DNA from: Lineus longissimus
Taxonomy: Eukaryota > Nemertea > Pilidiophora > Heteronemertea > Lineidae
Direction of reading: 5' to 3'
Assembly: GCF_910592395.1 (NCBI RefSeq)
Contig: NC_088317.1
Location: 11,100,001 to 11,164,000, forward strand
DNA: 64,000 bases
Below, piece after piece: positions 44,401-47,113 of the stretch. The notes below the pieces were generated by a model. That model ran no database searches and was not told where the DNA came from. It was given only the letters and a program-made list of their open reading frames with translations. Numbering within the stretch: position 1 is the stretch's first letter; each line of letters begins with the position of its first letter. Both the position numbers and the translations under genes were made by a program.

Positions 44401-44738
44401 ACTATTCCATGATTTGAAATGCGATATTTGTATAATACTCATTCTGTTCCTGTAGTTTACGCTGTTTTTCAATCGCTTCCACAGGTGGAAAATTGAACGT
44501 CAGTGTGAACGACGTATTGATGTTCATCATTGGAGCCAACCGAATTCCTCCACAAGGCTTGGGCATCATAAATATCGAATTCTTCAATCAGATTCCTGGG
44601 GAAGAACGCCTCATCACACCTTCAACATGTGCTCTGCTCCTTCGCCTGGACAGAGGACTCCAGGTGCAGGAGTATTTCGATACAAAGGTCGAGTTTGCTG
44701 TAAGAGAAGGCCTTGCAGCAGGATTCGGTAAAATTTAA
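8062..44738 (+). CDS. HECT-type E3 ubiquitin ligase, G2E3-like (24 exons, 5' end missing)
   Basis: HECT ligases take ubiquitin from an E2 onto a catalytic cysteine and pass it to substrates. Exons: 8062-8406, 9837-10099, 10971-11030, 11668-11736, 13021-13089, 13234-13347, 14721-14789, 15068-15196, 15330-15494, 15809-15838, 16036-16065, 16257-16286, 16472-16555, 16926-16997, 17392-17471, 19733-19834, 20146-20235, 20604-20681, 20988-21059, 21450-21655, 21930-22203, 27768-27925, 43908-44145, 44485-44738. All junctions are GT-AG with matching phase, except that one base is missing in an A run (21640-21644) and one in a G run (43953-43960). Order of parts: basic N-terminal region, zinc-ribbon-like CxxC pair, UIM-like helix, charged helix, possible ubiquitin-like fold, proline/RG-rich linker, HECT domain. 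The HECT ending STCALLLRLDRGL carries the catalytic Cys (44628-44630), and the protein ends normally at TAA. The breaks could be sequencing errors or recent pseudogenisation. Family assignment is firm for HECT and moderate for G2E3-like. Confidence 0.85.
9837..10099 (+). CDS. HECT gene, exon 2 of the model
   Basis: 263 nt with an acceptor TAG and a donor GTAAGT. It joins the previous exon in frame across a Gly codon and ends in phase 0. The segment (from GRRGTKFPLNLTAEEF) is compact and well behaved as protein, but I do not recognise a named domain. Confidence 0.8.
10971..11030 (+). CDS. HECT gene, exon 3 of the model
   Basis: 60 nt, phase 0 to 0, between TTTTCCAG and GTAAGTG. Encodes 20 residues beginning DALLYNHKRS. 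Confidence 0.7.
11668..11736 (+). CDS. HECT gene, exon 4: proline/glutamine module, copy 1
   Basis: 69 nt, phase 0 to 0, encoding PPPEPQAQVHPEPQ plus nine more residues. A near-identical copy is the next exon, so this is a tandem exon duplication. Confidence 0.8.
11800..12720 (+). repeat. Diverged tandem units in intron 4
   Basis: ACGTAAACGCTCT recurs at about 11807, 12179 and 12480, with a decayed copy at about 12710. Each is followed by related blocks including TTTGACCTCATTTTCAAGGT. It is a decayed relative of the ~300-bp units in the composite elements. Short frames in it are not genes. Confidence 0.6.
13021..13089 (+). CDS. HECT gene, exon 5: proline/glutamine module, copy 2
   Basis: 69 nt, phase 0 to 0, a duplicate of exon 4 with two residue changes (Glu to Lys, Gly to Arg). 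Acceptor TTTGCAG and donor GTATGT match those of copy 1. Confidence 0.8.
13234..13347 (+). CDS. HECT gene, exon 6: zinc-ribbon-like and UIM-like segment
   Basis: 114 nt, phase 0 to 0. It encodes CPTCHRTDVTASGCQFC, two CxxC knuckles suited to bind one zinc ion, followed directly by LQQALEQSLEM. That fits the AxxxS core of a ubiquitin-interacting motif. The UIM call is by motif only. Confidence 0.8.
13944..14664 (+). mobile_element. Composite element 3: hairpin, (TCTG)n, ~260-bp units
   Basis: The 5' hairpin at 13945-13971 pairs CCCCTCAGCC with GGCTAGAGGGG. A (TGTC)n tract follows at about 13994-14020. Two to three ~260-bp units then contain GGCCCCAGGGGGCGC and CAAGGTCACAGGGGTCAAAT. The 3' end GGCTGAGGGG at 14652-14661 matches one strand of the 5' stem. 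It lies in intron 6 of the HECT gene and is non-coding. Confidence 0.6.
14721..14789 (+). CDS. HECT gene, exon 7: charged helix
   Basis: 69 nt, phase 0 to 0, encoding 23 residues rich in Glu, Arg and Ala (EQRAIREAEQLREARE), predicted to be a continuous helix extending from the UIM-like segment. Confidence 0.75.
15068..15196 (+). CDS. HECT gene, exon 8: start of possible ubiquitin-like fold
   Basis: 129 nt, phase 0 to 0. A basic stretch (IRNERRSRSS) leads into FTLRIRTDRNSLTGQF. The strand-turn-strand pattern resembles UBX or ubiquitin-like folds and continues in the next exon; this is inference from pattern only. Confidence 0.75.
15330..15494 (+). CDS. HECT gene, exon 9: end of possible ubiquitin-like fold
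   Basis: 165 nt, phase 0 to 0, 55 residues beginning DLMNLIGSEDEATSQFYV. With exon 8 it makes about 80 residues, the size of a ubiquitin-like domain. Confidence 0.8.
15809..15838 (+). CDS. HECT gene, microexon 10, copy 1 of 3
   Basis: 30 nt, phase 0 to 0, encoding TPTQAPSSEV. Acceptor TTTTTCAG, donor GTAAGTG. Confidence 0.75.
16036..16065 (+). CDS. HECT gene, microexon 11, copy 2 of 3
   Basis: 30 nt, phase 0 to 0, same ten residues as copy 1 with a synonymous difference, flanked by the same splice signals. Confidence 0.75.
16257..16286 (+). CDS. HECT gene, microexon 12, copy 3 of 3
   Basis: 30 nt, phase 0 to 0, identical to copy 2. Inclusion of one, two or three copies would keep the frame, so the linker length could vary by splicing. 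Confidence 0.75.
16355..16437 (+). pseudogene. Decayed duplicate of exon 13
   Basis: This ~85-bp segment repeats the region starting 85 bp downstream: CACTGAGAGACAG, T-run, CTTAG, GTGATAAATG. The exon-like part hits a stop after a few codons (VINDNL then TGA), while its acceptor is still intact. Confidence 0.65.
16472..16555 (+). CDS. HECT gene, exon 13
   Basis: 84 nt, phase 0 to 0, encoding 28 residues (VINGTSDQSYSPQNEP and on) of low-complexity linker. Donor GTGAGC. Confidence 0.75.
16926..16997 (+). CDS. HECT gene, exon 14
   Basis: 72 nt, phase 0 to 0, 24 residues beginning ILRPPRRTSALNAANF. Acceptor CTCTTACAG, donor GTATGT. Confidence 0.75.
17392..17471 (+). CDS. HECT gene, exon 15
   Basis: 80 nt, phase 0 to 2, encoding LPELRPTSSLANGPSV and ten further residues. 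It switches the gene into the phase 2 series used by the RG-rich exons. Confidence 0.75.
17966..19690 (+). mobile_element. Composite element 2: GCTCACCGT ends, (GTC)n, five ~302-bp units
   Basis: The left end GCTCACCGT (17969-17977) is mirrored by ACGGTGAGC at 19651-19659. A (GTC)n tract lies at about 18007-18048. About five units with 302-303 bp spacing follow, each with GGCACGTTTCTTAAC, a CCACCAGGGGG block (about 18165, 18469, 18772, 19075, 19376) and CAAGGTCACAGAGGTCA or variants (18309, 18611, 18913, 19215). The sequence after the 3' end, ACAATGGCC..TGGCC, matches that after element 1. Non-coding, in intron 15. Confidence 0.7.
19733..19834 (+). CDS. HECT gene, exon 16: RG-repeat module, copy 1
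   Basis: 102 nt, phase 2 to 2, encoding TTLDTGSGTTHARGRGRGRG and on. RG repeats of this kind often bind RNA and are arginine-methylated in other proteins. Copy 2 lies 413 bp downstream. Confidence 0.8.
20146..20235 (+). CDS. HECT gene, exon 17: RG-repeat module, copy 2
   Basis: 90 nt, phase 2 to 2, a duplicate of exon 16 with four fewer residues in the RG run. The flanking intron sequence (ATTATCAAATGCCCATAA) is duplicated too. Confidence 0.8.
20604..20681 (+). CDS. HECT gene, exon 18
   Basis: 78 nt, phase 2 to 2, encoding ATQDNASDNMGAAHDSEE and eight further residues. Acceptor CATTTCAG, donor GTAAGTG. Confidence 0.75.
20988..21059 (+). CDS. HECT gene, exon 19
   Basis: 72 nt, phase 2 to 2, encoding HTADNLPHRRDMRLRPN and on. 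The next junction forms a Ser codon and leads straight into the HECT domain region. Confidence 0.75.
21450..21655 (+). CDS. HECT gene, exon 20: start of HECT N-lobe, with a 1-base break
   Basis: 206 nt in phase 2. It encodes LLKLSLTEFQMATREGN, then an acidic stretch and EDMGGPKK. The A run at 21640-21644 is one base short: the frame fits the HECT pattern and the next exon only if one more A were present. As read, the frame shifts just before the donor at 21656. Confidence 0.8.
21930..22203 (+). CDS. HECT gene, exon 21: HECT N-lobe
   Basis: 274 nt, phase 2 to 0. It encodes ILMKELIESDELFGGP, then GRLLSWSLLHCGPG, matching the G2E3-type HECT pattern of a small-residue GR helix followed by a glycine/proline turn. 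The following intron holds the copia element. Confidence 0.85.
22318..22607 (-). repeat. Copia element, 3' LTR
   Basis: 290 bp, running TGAAAAGTTTG to GTTAACA on the plus strand. It differs at one visible position from the copy at 27150-27439 (GTACACACAG versus GTACAAACAG). A polypurine tract on the minus strand (AAAAAAGAAAAAAGG, from about 22614) adjoins it. Confidence 0.9.
22745..25645 (-). CDS. Copia pol: integrase core, reverse transcriptase, RNase H
   Basis: 966 residues. The integrase zinc region ends with CEICQRFQK. The integrase catalytic core includes MDLHQ, FSDNGGEF and NGICERHN. An acidic spacer (about residues 310-390) follows. RT begins near WKDHRVYSTV and includes the catalytic HVDDFLWAG. 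RNase H follows, with DASFGN and TDCKSLHEAV near the C-terminus. Together these copy element RNA into DNA and insert it. The ATG shown is internal: the frame is open upstream to the break near 25700, so the real polyprotein continues from gag. Confidence 0.9.
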   Translation of the reverse strand: MLLVKAGIKDQSMMKTLEKVSRECEICQRFQKTPSRPVVSLPLATNWNEMVAMDLHQLEPSLWFLNIRDIYTRYSAGAIVKTKAGTEIVEKFISQWIGRFGAPKKIFSDNGGEFANEEVVQMGHLFGIEILTTAAYSPWSNGICERHNMTLTETLSKVKADKQCSWETALSWALMAKNTMSNIHGFSAYQLVFGVNPNLPSVLEESLPALEGVTTSQKVGEHLTAMHAARSAYTEAECSERIRRALRKQTRTSRDVVYLNNDKVFYKRPNETEWRGPGRVIGQDGVVVFVRHGSQLVRVHVCRLKKVEKKIEIDEEEKEMKSVEGKNSELEEAANEEEIDSEDERRDQTTEERDSDLDVNNEDEEIVGKRGDDQNAERMREDDASTELPTLTLKTTSLKPGQHVMIKFKDEEETRKATVINRAGKKTGQYKNWYNMGVTSENGEVETMSVNLEELDNWKVTIITTDEQNGEQENDVYITEQSVFEEAKERELTSWKDHRVYSTVNDEGQRTVSTRWVCCMKEKNGKLVPKARLVARGYEESDLEMERDSPTCSTEALKIILAIMAQKEWTPKSMDIKSAFLQGERLEREIYIKPPKEAKEKEGKLWKLEKCVYGLGDASLQWYKKVKSCMNKYEGVVSKLEPAVFIWHDEKEQLRGILACHVDDFLWAGTPEFEKLVIENVRKELVVGREDKESFKYVGLKVQCDKGQIRLDQNFYKDNLEYIELRRERWDQKDAEVTESERKIMREKVGQLLWLGRQSRPDIIFDTCNIASRVKEAKVRDLFETNKVIRKAKSEKVTLKFSKLKNPKLTVFSDASFGNLENGATQGGHFTCLEGEEQKISPLCWSSKKIRRVVRSTLAGETLAMADAMDNAFFINSLISEIIKESPRITCVTDCKSLHEAVRSNKGVSEKRLRIEISGIREAIERKDIEKFKWINGKEQLADVLTKKGASANRLLKVLESGKLDI
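25648..25884 (-). CDS. Copia pol fragment between protease and integrase
   Basis: 78 residues in a shifted frame (MKKAGAILDLNKDEAKLF), filling the stretch between the protease and integrase zinc region. It is separated from both neighbours by single-base breaks: short A runs on the minus strand at about 25892 and 25699-25701 each look one base short. Confidence 0.75.
   Translation of the reverse strand: MKKAGAILDLNKDEAKLFGRTVHLEQTSSGHYCLNLLERRTIKEELNSQQVLMINSTKENEKVIVNFIVNLDILQKRN
25881..27086 (-). CDS. Copia gag and protease
   Basis: 401 residues as read; the likely start is the internal MAAGYKNPPTF about 22 codons in, since the leading residues come from leader sequence. Gag (UBN2-like) runs through TFGSESHSDYETWKNEI. 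The zinc knuckle CAVCGSTYHWARDC follows, then an aspartic protease with AILDTACTKTVCG. Just before the break there is an 18-bp in-frame tandem duplication (LDLPLL twice). Confidence 0.88.
   Translation of the reverse strand: MCIYIYIPCTSVPVLNSKQKKKMAAGYKNPPTFGSESHSDYETWKNEISMWQLVTELDIKKQALAVTLSLKGQARAIALELETSELNTDDGMKVLLAALDKVYKKDEIDIAYSIYTKFENFQRVEGQSIGEYIIEFERLYYLSKKHKMELPEAVLAFKILDKAGLGQNEKQLALTAAKELNFQSMKSALKRIFGENDASKCLNDYGVTIKQEAMFTNNQTRNSRSHYFKNKATERQPYLQRGTNPMDKKGMRSRCAVCGSTYHWARDCEHKDSKEVVRLVTEEESCNVTLFTSEIDNHNLIFMTETFGTAILDTACTKTVCGNKWLDEYIETLNDRERSSTVKQTKSSSSVYRFGDGVKVTASKTITIPAYIGDTKCNITTDVVELDLPLLLDLPLLSRSR
27130..27149 (-). other. Copia primer binding site, initiator Met tRNA
   Basis: Directly next to the 5' LTR, the minus strand reads TGGTAGCAGAGG, complementary to the 3' end of animal initiator methionine tRNA. 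Confidence 0.85.
27150..27439 (-). repeat. Copia element, 5' LTR
   Basis: 290 bp, partner of 22318-22607, bounded by TG and CA. The minus-strand promoter of the element should lie here. Confidence 0.9.
27768..27925 (+). CDS. HECT gene, exon 22: HECT domain
   Basis: 158 nt, phase 0 to 2, encoding LEACENDEDFASKCRDLT to YFLMDR. It joins exon 21 across the copia insertion in phase, and exon 23 across a 16-kb intron in phase. Confidence 0.85.
28351..29533 (+). mobile_element. Composite element 4, copy a
   Basis: It begins with the hairpin AGCTCAGCTGA / GTCAGCGGAGCT (28354-28380), then GGTGTCCGTCC and a (CCAT)n tract at about 28418-28436. The body includes CGCCAGTTGGCGC. It abuts a second copy of the same start at 29534. 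No gene is seen. Confidence 0.5.
29534..32698 (+). mobile_element. Composite element 4, copy b, with GGCCTCTTGTT end
   Basis: It starts with the same hairpin (29536-29562) and GGTGTCCGTCC. The likely 3' end is AGCTGAGCGCCAGG followed by CCCTTGGGCCTCTTGTT at 32667-32697, where AGCTGAGC is the complement of the 5' stem. An isolated copy of that end is at 43785-43815. The extent is uncertain because the interior holds unrelated DNA and a 38-bp palindrome. Confidence 0.45.
31006..31043. repeat. Perfect 38-bp palindrome
   Basis: ATCATGGAGGTATAAATAA is followed at once by its exact reverse complement. It shares CATGGAGGTAT ends with the palindrome at 5315-5344. Confidence 0.9.
32857..33090 (+). 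repeat. Dispersed ~200-bp repeat, copy 1
   Basis: From GTGGTTGGCAATTTTGC to TGTACTG.TGGCTGTAAAAAA this matches 42409-42606 closely in the same orientation. No coding content is recognised. Confidence 0.8.
33091..34390. other. Intronic DNA with one duplicated coding-like segment
   Basis: Mostly unassigned. The segment at about 33850-33990 closely matches 41290-41440 (ACTACGATGTTTGACAAG onward), which contains a decayed reading frame. A GC-rich block at 33360-33500 has no recognised function. Confidence 0.45.
34391..34594 (-). repeat. Gypsy element, 3' LTR
   Basis: 204 bp from TGTAGTGGC to GACTACTACA, identical by eye to 39673-39876. The minus-strand polypurine tract AAAGGGGGGA lies just inside, at about 34600. 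Confidence 0.92.
35231..36181 (-). CDS. Gypsy integrase
   Basis: 316 residues in a shifted frame relative to the main pol frame. The second half of the HHCC zinc region (CRTCQ) is followed by the catalytic core with ADLVGP, LTDNGSQF and an FVERVNRD-type glutamate region, then a C-terminal domain ending KNVSQLKLW. No chromodomain is visible. The frame change lies in a run of five T (minus strand; plus 36167-36171). Confidence 0.9.
   Translation of the reverse strand: MLAIFGGNTYLSCDVKNFVRACRTCQVVKPVYRKPQGIMQPVKSTRKWELVAADLVGPLPKSHVGHTQIFVVRDHFSKFVEFFPLRRATGQTISTILVRELFSRYGPPEKLLTDNGSQFTSKFLKAVCQHWGVELIHTTTYHPQGNFVERVNRDLKAMLASYVSGKDHQSWDTHLAEFRLAVNTAVNRTIGCSPSELMLARELRNPLANALVRPQDQQTQYRYEEKCENARRLHEDAANIRAKGYNKRRRESDIKVDDQVFVKTHYLSDSKKGFTAKLAPRYEGPYRVVRVVNPVNVQIEVGDKIVTKNVSQLKLW
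36141..39125 (-). CDS. Gypsy gag-pol: nucleocapsid, protease, RT, RNase H, PHD finger
   Basis: 994 residues as read, opening inside gag; the frame extends upstream to the break near 39167. The gag part (LELYFKMWLKP and on) resembles the fold shared with SCAN domains. The zinc knuckle is CYKCGQLGHKKRDC, the protease has LADSGSAVTLI, and RT has YRICQDFR, FSTLDMKSGFYQI and the catalytic VYQDDIVIYS. RNase H starts at EVHTDASGVGLGAALLQ and has VTDHQAL. A PHD finger follows, then the first half of the integrase zinc region. The protein reverse-transcribes and processes the element's RNA. Confidence 0.92.
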   Translation of the reverse strand: MELYFKMWLKPSDDLKANREAKGIFDKLVADQFIQTVRDEALRLKLIEKEECSLRELARFADTYVLERRLVRDDAERKGGKPNEGKPKQESPGNTDSKVVKTDKPKWNNSSGQSNSGAKFSDACYKCGQLGHKKRDCPQRKSGSGSSDSKSSPVQFVKHAESGLNVFAPEFVPIQKSFLIDSEGPLLNISLNGHKTVGLADSGSAVTLIREDLVIHLELGGVRDCNRKLSWFEGSEITAKGCVMVEIECCGAKRVVECVVMETLPTPVLLGRDFISAIGLTLDFKTNSYWLEGTNPTIKWPILGLKQPEPVPAQSPEPELTEEETPAGVDPPLAEISASERTEFESLLSQYEDVLTETPGRTNVMEHVIELYDYTPIAQRPYKLSPAKRVSCKQALAEIHAMDIIEEAQSPWRTPIVMVPKPGQNKYRICQDFRLLNRRTKIDAYPMVNLDQLLSSLHGGKIFSTLDMKSGFYQIPLRKKDRDFTSFSDGQKLYRYKVMPMGVVNGPASFSRLMEKVLHGYIGKFCFVYQDDIVIYSKTVADHLRHLKMIFQRLREAGLTVNPQKSKLMRTSVHFLGHGISEAGIAVSQDKVSAINDFAVPRNRKELKRFMGMVGWVSKYISHLATKIEPLNCLRRDNVVWEWTAETQLAFDQIKKDLCSAPVLAHPDLNGEFEVHTDASGVGLGAALLQRQEGKLRVIAYASRTLSMAERRYSTSEREILGVVLALEKWRNVVEGKTGTVVVTDHQALTWLFSSKKELSGRLFRWVLRIQDFIFEVQYRPGKVNIIPDTLSRDGRFDPVLMVGVIPAVVADDTGDDKCALPGCTGAVSDSVDWVQCDRCDRWFHDSCVGITPDTAQTLDEYICPMCDKSRGWSTFQYDNGDSIQISLVELVSAQETDENTKWYVKMLRDQLPITEVPVNVRKHVSATADNFVWDKALYHYGRDRPMRKLVIPESLRKRVIFQCHTDPTAGHGGRHRTTVRIARYFWWEHLLVL
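36515..36685 (-). other. PHD finger inside gypsy pol
   Basis: Between RNase H and integrase the frame encodes CALPGC, VQCDRCDRWFHDSC and YICPMC. These give the full C4-H-C3 ligand set of a PHD finger with a conserved Trp before the His. PHD fingers commonly read histone H3 tails, so a targeting role is possible but is inference. Confidence 0.85.
39097..39339 (-). CDS. Gypsy gag N-terminus
   Basis: 80 residues as read, with the start at MSHQAKVEVDLAYRGQYL. The useful frame runs to about plus position 39167, where an extra base (a GG on the minus strand) shifts it. The main gag-pol frame then continues. Confidence 0.75.
   Translation of the reverse strand: MMSHQAKVEVDLAYRGQYLRRFTNEYICQLCTLNNLDISKLKDKEAKIAALVDVPHLGQEGLRVIFRFCGTLGTIFQDVA
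39654..39672 (-). other. Gypsy primer binding site
   Basis: Three bases inside the 5' LTR the minus strand reads TGGCGCCCAACGTGG, a standard TGG-starting tRNA primer site. The exact tRNA was not assigned. Confidence 0.75.
39673..39876 (-). repeat. Gypsy element, 5' LTR
   Basis: 204 bp, partner of 34391-34594, followed by ACAT, which also precedes the other LTR. Confidence 0.92.
39877..40440. other. Unassigned intronic DNA
   Basis: No supported gene or repeat, apart from the ACAT target duplication at its left edge. CATCATACTTTCATTGACATTACAGGCACACAT near 40310 recurs with changes near 40675. Confidence 0.4.
40441..41130 (+). repeat. Two diverged R1 copies
   Basis: TAAAGGGGCACTAT, GGTAGGCAAGATAAAG and GGGGTCTCTCACC at 40441-40590 and again from about 40948 match the R1 elements at the left end of the window. 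Confidence 0.6.
41170..41490 (+). pseudogene. Decayed reading frame of unknown family
   Basis: One frame reads like protein (CYLPSHINEEVQRPTFHL, then APLYHDFTTMFDKKEQCAR) until a stop at 41344. Another resumes with RKNVPYRAKLTTADHDRRAL and ends in GGDAF. A partial copy lies at 33850-33990. It is probably a fragment of a gene or transposon protein; I do not recognise it. Confidence 0.4.
41575..42025. repeat. Nested repeats with R1 in reverse
   Basis: A ~65-bp block (CCAAATGCCTGTTGACTGTG, then AGAGAGACTGGCGCCATGCC) occurs at 41585-41645 and again at 41943-41998. It is followed by an inverted piece (GTCTCTCTTAAAGCACAG). A reversed R1 copy lies at 41640-41723. Confidence 0.6.
42177..42405 (+). 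repeat. Minisatellite, ATGTAGCGAAACGAC units
   Basis: About eleven copies of a core of ~15 bp with variable spacers. The FRYM/FATW repeats in the minus-strand frames are translations of it. Confidence 0.85.
42409..42606 (+). repeat. Dispersed ~200-bp repeat, copy 2
   Basis: Matches 32857-33090 with a ~35-bp deletion after TTTACGTTTGTTT. Confidence 0.8.
42607..43566. other. Intronic DNA with a short minisatellite
   Basis: Four copies of an AAATATCTGCCGCAAGGC unit lie at 43247-43325. A possible acceptor at about 43116 does not lead to a phase-consistent exon. Otherwise nothing is supported. Confidence 0.5.
43567..43645. promoter_or_regulatory. Three perfect CRE palindromes (TGACGTCA)
   Basis: TGACGTCA occurs at 43567-43574, 43588-43595 and 43638-43645, about 260-340 bp before a HECT exon. 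CREB/ATF factors bind this site in animals. Whether it is an internal promoter or enhancer cannot be told from sequence. Confidence 0.5.
43785..43815 (+). mobile_element. Isolated 3' end of composite element 4
   Basis: AGCTGAGCGCCAGG followed by CCCTTGGGCCTCTTGTT repeats the 3' end at 32667-32697. The upstream part of this copy is not obvious. Confidence 0.55.
43908..44145 (+). CDS. HECT gene, exon 23: HECT domain, with a 1-base break
   Basis: 238 nt, entering in phase 2. AHAAITQFHEGMNSLG precedes a run of eight G (43953-43960), and the frame after it reads FNIMKRNPQVFEPEMCG. The two halves fit only if the G run were one longer. An acidic Asp/Glu stretch and KCMTKFLQDCE follow before the donor at 44146. 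Confidence 0.85.
44485..44738 (+). CDS. HECT gene, last exon: catalytic C-lobe
   Basis: 254 nt with the stop TAA at 44736-44738. It encodes GKLNVSVNDVLMFIIGANRI and on to RLITPSTCALLLRL, where Cys (44628-44630) sits in the HECT active-site loop. The tail is EFAVREGLAAGFGKI, the normal end of a HECT domain. Confidence 0.9.
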
Positions 44739-44756
44739 TGTGTGTACATAACAGAA

Positions 44757-46039
44757 TGTAAGGTAAAGTGGGGGAAAAGCAACCCCTGGCTATGTTTCTG
44801 ATTAATATATCCATCATAATTGAAGATATCTGCCCATCAAAGCATGAGTATGAATGCAGTAACTCCTAAGCTACTTCACATAAATTATTTGTAATTATGT
44901 AACATATTATGTAAGAGCAGTAGCCATGAGAAGTCAACAACTTTCACACATGGCGAAAAAAAGTTGGAATAGAACTTTTTACGGTTCAGAATTTTCCACA
45001 TTTATAATTCAAATCCATATGTATAACTTGATTCAAGTGAACCGGTATCTAGTCAAGAGAAGGTTACATGAGGCATTTGATGCCTCTGTTGACAGAAATA
45101 AGAGATAATTTTCTGAAGAAGTTACGGTTGGGGTAAAAGCAACCCCTGGGTCGATGTAAAGGCTGTCCCCATGAATTGCTTGCTCAAACTAGTTTTAAAG
45201 CGCAGAAATGTTAGATTCTTTACCTCTTGGCATGAAATCTATTAATTTCAGATAATTGATATTAGTTTTTTTGATAGAAATACAATGTTAACCCTTTTAC
45301 CACTAAGTATGAATACATTGCCCTCTACATTTTTGAAAGTACCATAAGTTTTTCAACCCACATAGAAAGTAATAGGTTTAAGTTCTGGTATGAGGTCATC
45401 TAATATTCTCCTTCATAAGCTCAAATAAGAAAATTGGCATTAAAAGCAAATTATCATGAAAATATCACTTTCTCAAAATATCGCTTCAAAATGTCATGAT
45501 AGGAATTTTTGACATTTAGCTTTTTTCTCGCAAAAACAAAATGTTATATTACTTGCTGATTAATTCTATGGCTTTTTGGCCCAAAAAAATTAAATCCATA
45601 GTTTCAGTTTGTTGAAATAAGTGATTATTAAAAATCTAAAGCTTGATATAGTTTTGTTTGATGATAGGCTTACTGCAGTTACAGACCAATTTTGTCATAA
45701 AGCTAGACAGGATAGTACGAAATAGTTTTATCACCAATTTGTACCATAAACCTGTGGAAAAAAATGTGTTCTTATGCTTTACACAGTCAGTAAATATAAA
45801 AATTTTCAGGGGTTGCTTTTACCCCAAAGCCAAGGGGTAAAAGCAACCCCTGATCAGCGGTTTTGCATTGTCCCTCACAGGCATTGTTTCAGACGCAGTG
45901 GCTTGAAGTGCAGGTATTATCTTCAGAAGACCTGCCACTACAATATCCAGGCAAATTTTACTGCATCTGCCAAGACATCTCTCGTGTAATTGAAGTTATA
46001 GTGAAAAAGGGGGTTGCTTTTCCCCCACTTTACCTTACA
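44757..46039. mobile_element. DNA element with perfect 30-bp terminal inverted repeats
   Basis: The left end TGTAAGGTAAAGTGGGGG and on is matched exactly over 30 bp by the right end (46010-46039). The motif GGGGTAAAAGCAACCCCTG recurs inside at about 45129 and 45834 and inverted near 45813. No transposase frame is seen in the ~1.28 kb. It begins 19 bp after the HECT stop codon, so it lies in the 3' UTR or just beyond. A TA target duplication is possible. Confidence 0.85.
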
Positions 46040-46092
46040 GATATCATGAATATGCCGTGCATAGTTATCAATCTTTAGTTGACAATACTTAA

Positions 46093-46688
46093 CCCTTTCC
46101 CTTCTGACCGCGCAATATTGCGCGTTTCTGGGGATTCCCCGTTTTCGTGACGTTAGTTTCGGTTTAGTGGTGGTATTTCGGTCGCTCAACTAGTCACGAA
46201 GTTTGTACTTGTTCTCCGCTGATTTTCAGTGTTTTGTTCTCGATTTTTGGTTAAAAATGAGCAAATAAAGGGGGTTTGACCCGAGGGAAGTTGCCAGACG
46301 ACAGGGACACCAGCAATAATCCCAATTTTGATTGGGAATTACGGCGATTTATGTGATGTTTTAGAGTGTTTTTGATCGCGCATTGGATAGCACACCAGCT
46401 ATAGTGTAAATGCACGTAGTTTTAGTGTTGGTGGTGACACCACAACCCCTCAGCTCAGGGGTCCAAGGCTGGGGGGGGGGGCAGAGGGGAAATTAACGCT
46501 AATTAACAATTACTAATTAACCAATTAGTTGTAATTACTAACCAAACATATCATTCTGGAAACTACATGTTCTTACAGAAAATGTATACTTTTCTGTAGT
46601 TTAGCCAGCAGGAACTCATGGAAATGAAAAATATAATGTTTTTTGTAAAAAAATGTGAAAATTGAAAAAAGTTTCAGAAGGGAAAGGG
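46093..46688. mobile_element. piggyBac-type MITE
   Basis: 596 bp flanked by TTAA on both sides (46089-46092 and 46689-46692). Terminal inverted repeats start CCCTTTCCCTTCTGA and end TCAGAAGGGAAAGGG. TTAA target duplication and CCC/GGG termini are the piggyBac hallmarks. A perfect 16-bp palindrome, CGCGCAATATTGCGCG, lies at 46109-46124. There is no transposase. Confidence 0.85.
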
Positions 46689-46780
46689 TTAAGAACTATA
46701 TCATGTTGAACTTGTAATTATAATTTACAGGGTATTTTGTATCAACTGAATCATACTGTTGGGAAATAATTGTCCATGCA

Positions 46781-46918
46781 ACTTTTATCTTTATCTTTTG
46801 TGTAAATATCAAAATTGAGTGCTTAGGTTTCACGGAACAACAACTGGAAAAGATCTTTTGAATATTTCATTTCAACACGCCTGTAAATATGATATCTTAA
46901 TTGAGTACATGTATCTAC
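46781..46918 (+). repeat. ~140-bp repeat, intact copy
   Basis: From CTTTTATCTTTATCTTTTG through AAATATGATATCTTAATTGAG. A second copy is split at 47114-47160 and 47869-47955. Confidence 0.75.
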
Positions 46919-47113
46919 TGTATATCTGCAAAACAAGTGAACAGGTACTTTGTCCTCTCCTCCAGTGGTGTAGTAATTGGTATTTGAGTCTTGATCTCGA
47001 AGTATACATAGTTATACATTATTATGGGATTTTAAGCAGACTGGTTTTGATAGATTTTTCATGAGATATTGCTCAAAAAGAAATGTTCTGAGTTCACAGA
47101 CATTATGAATATG

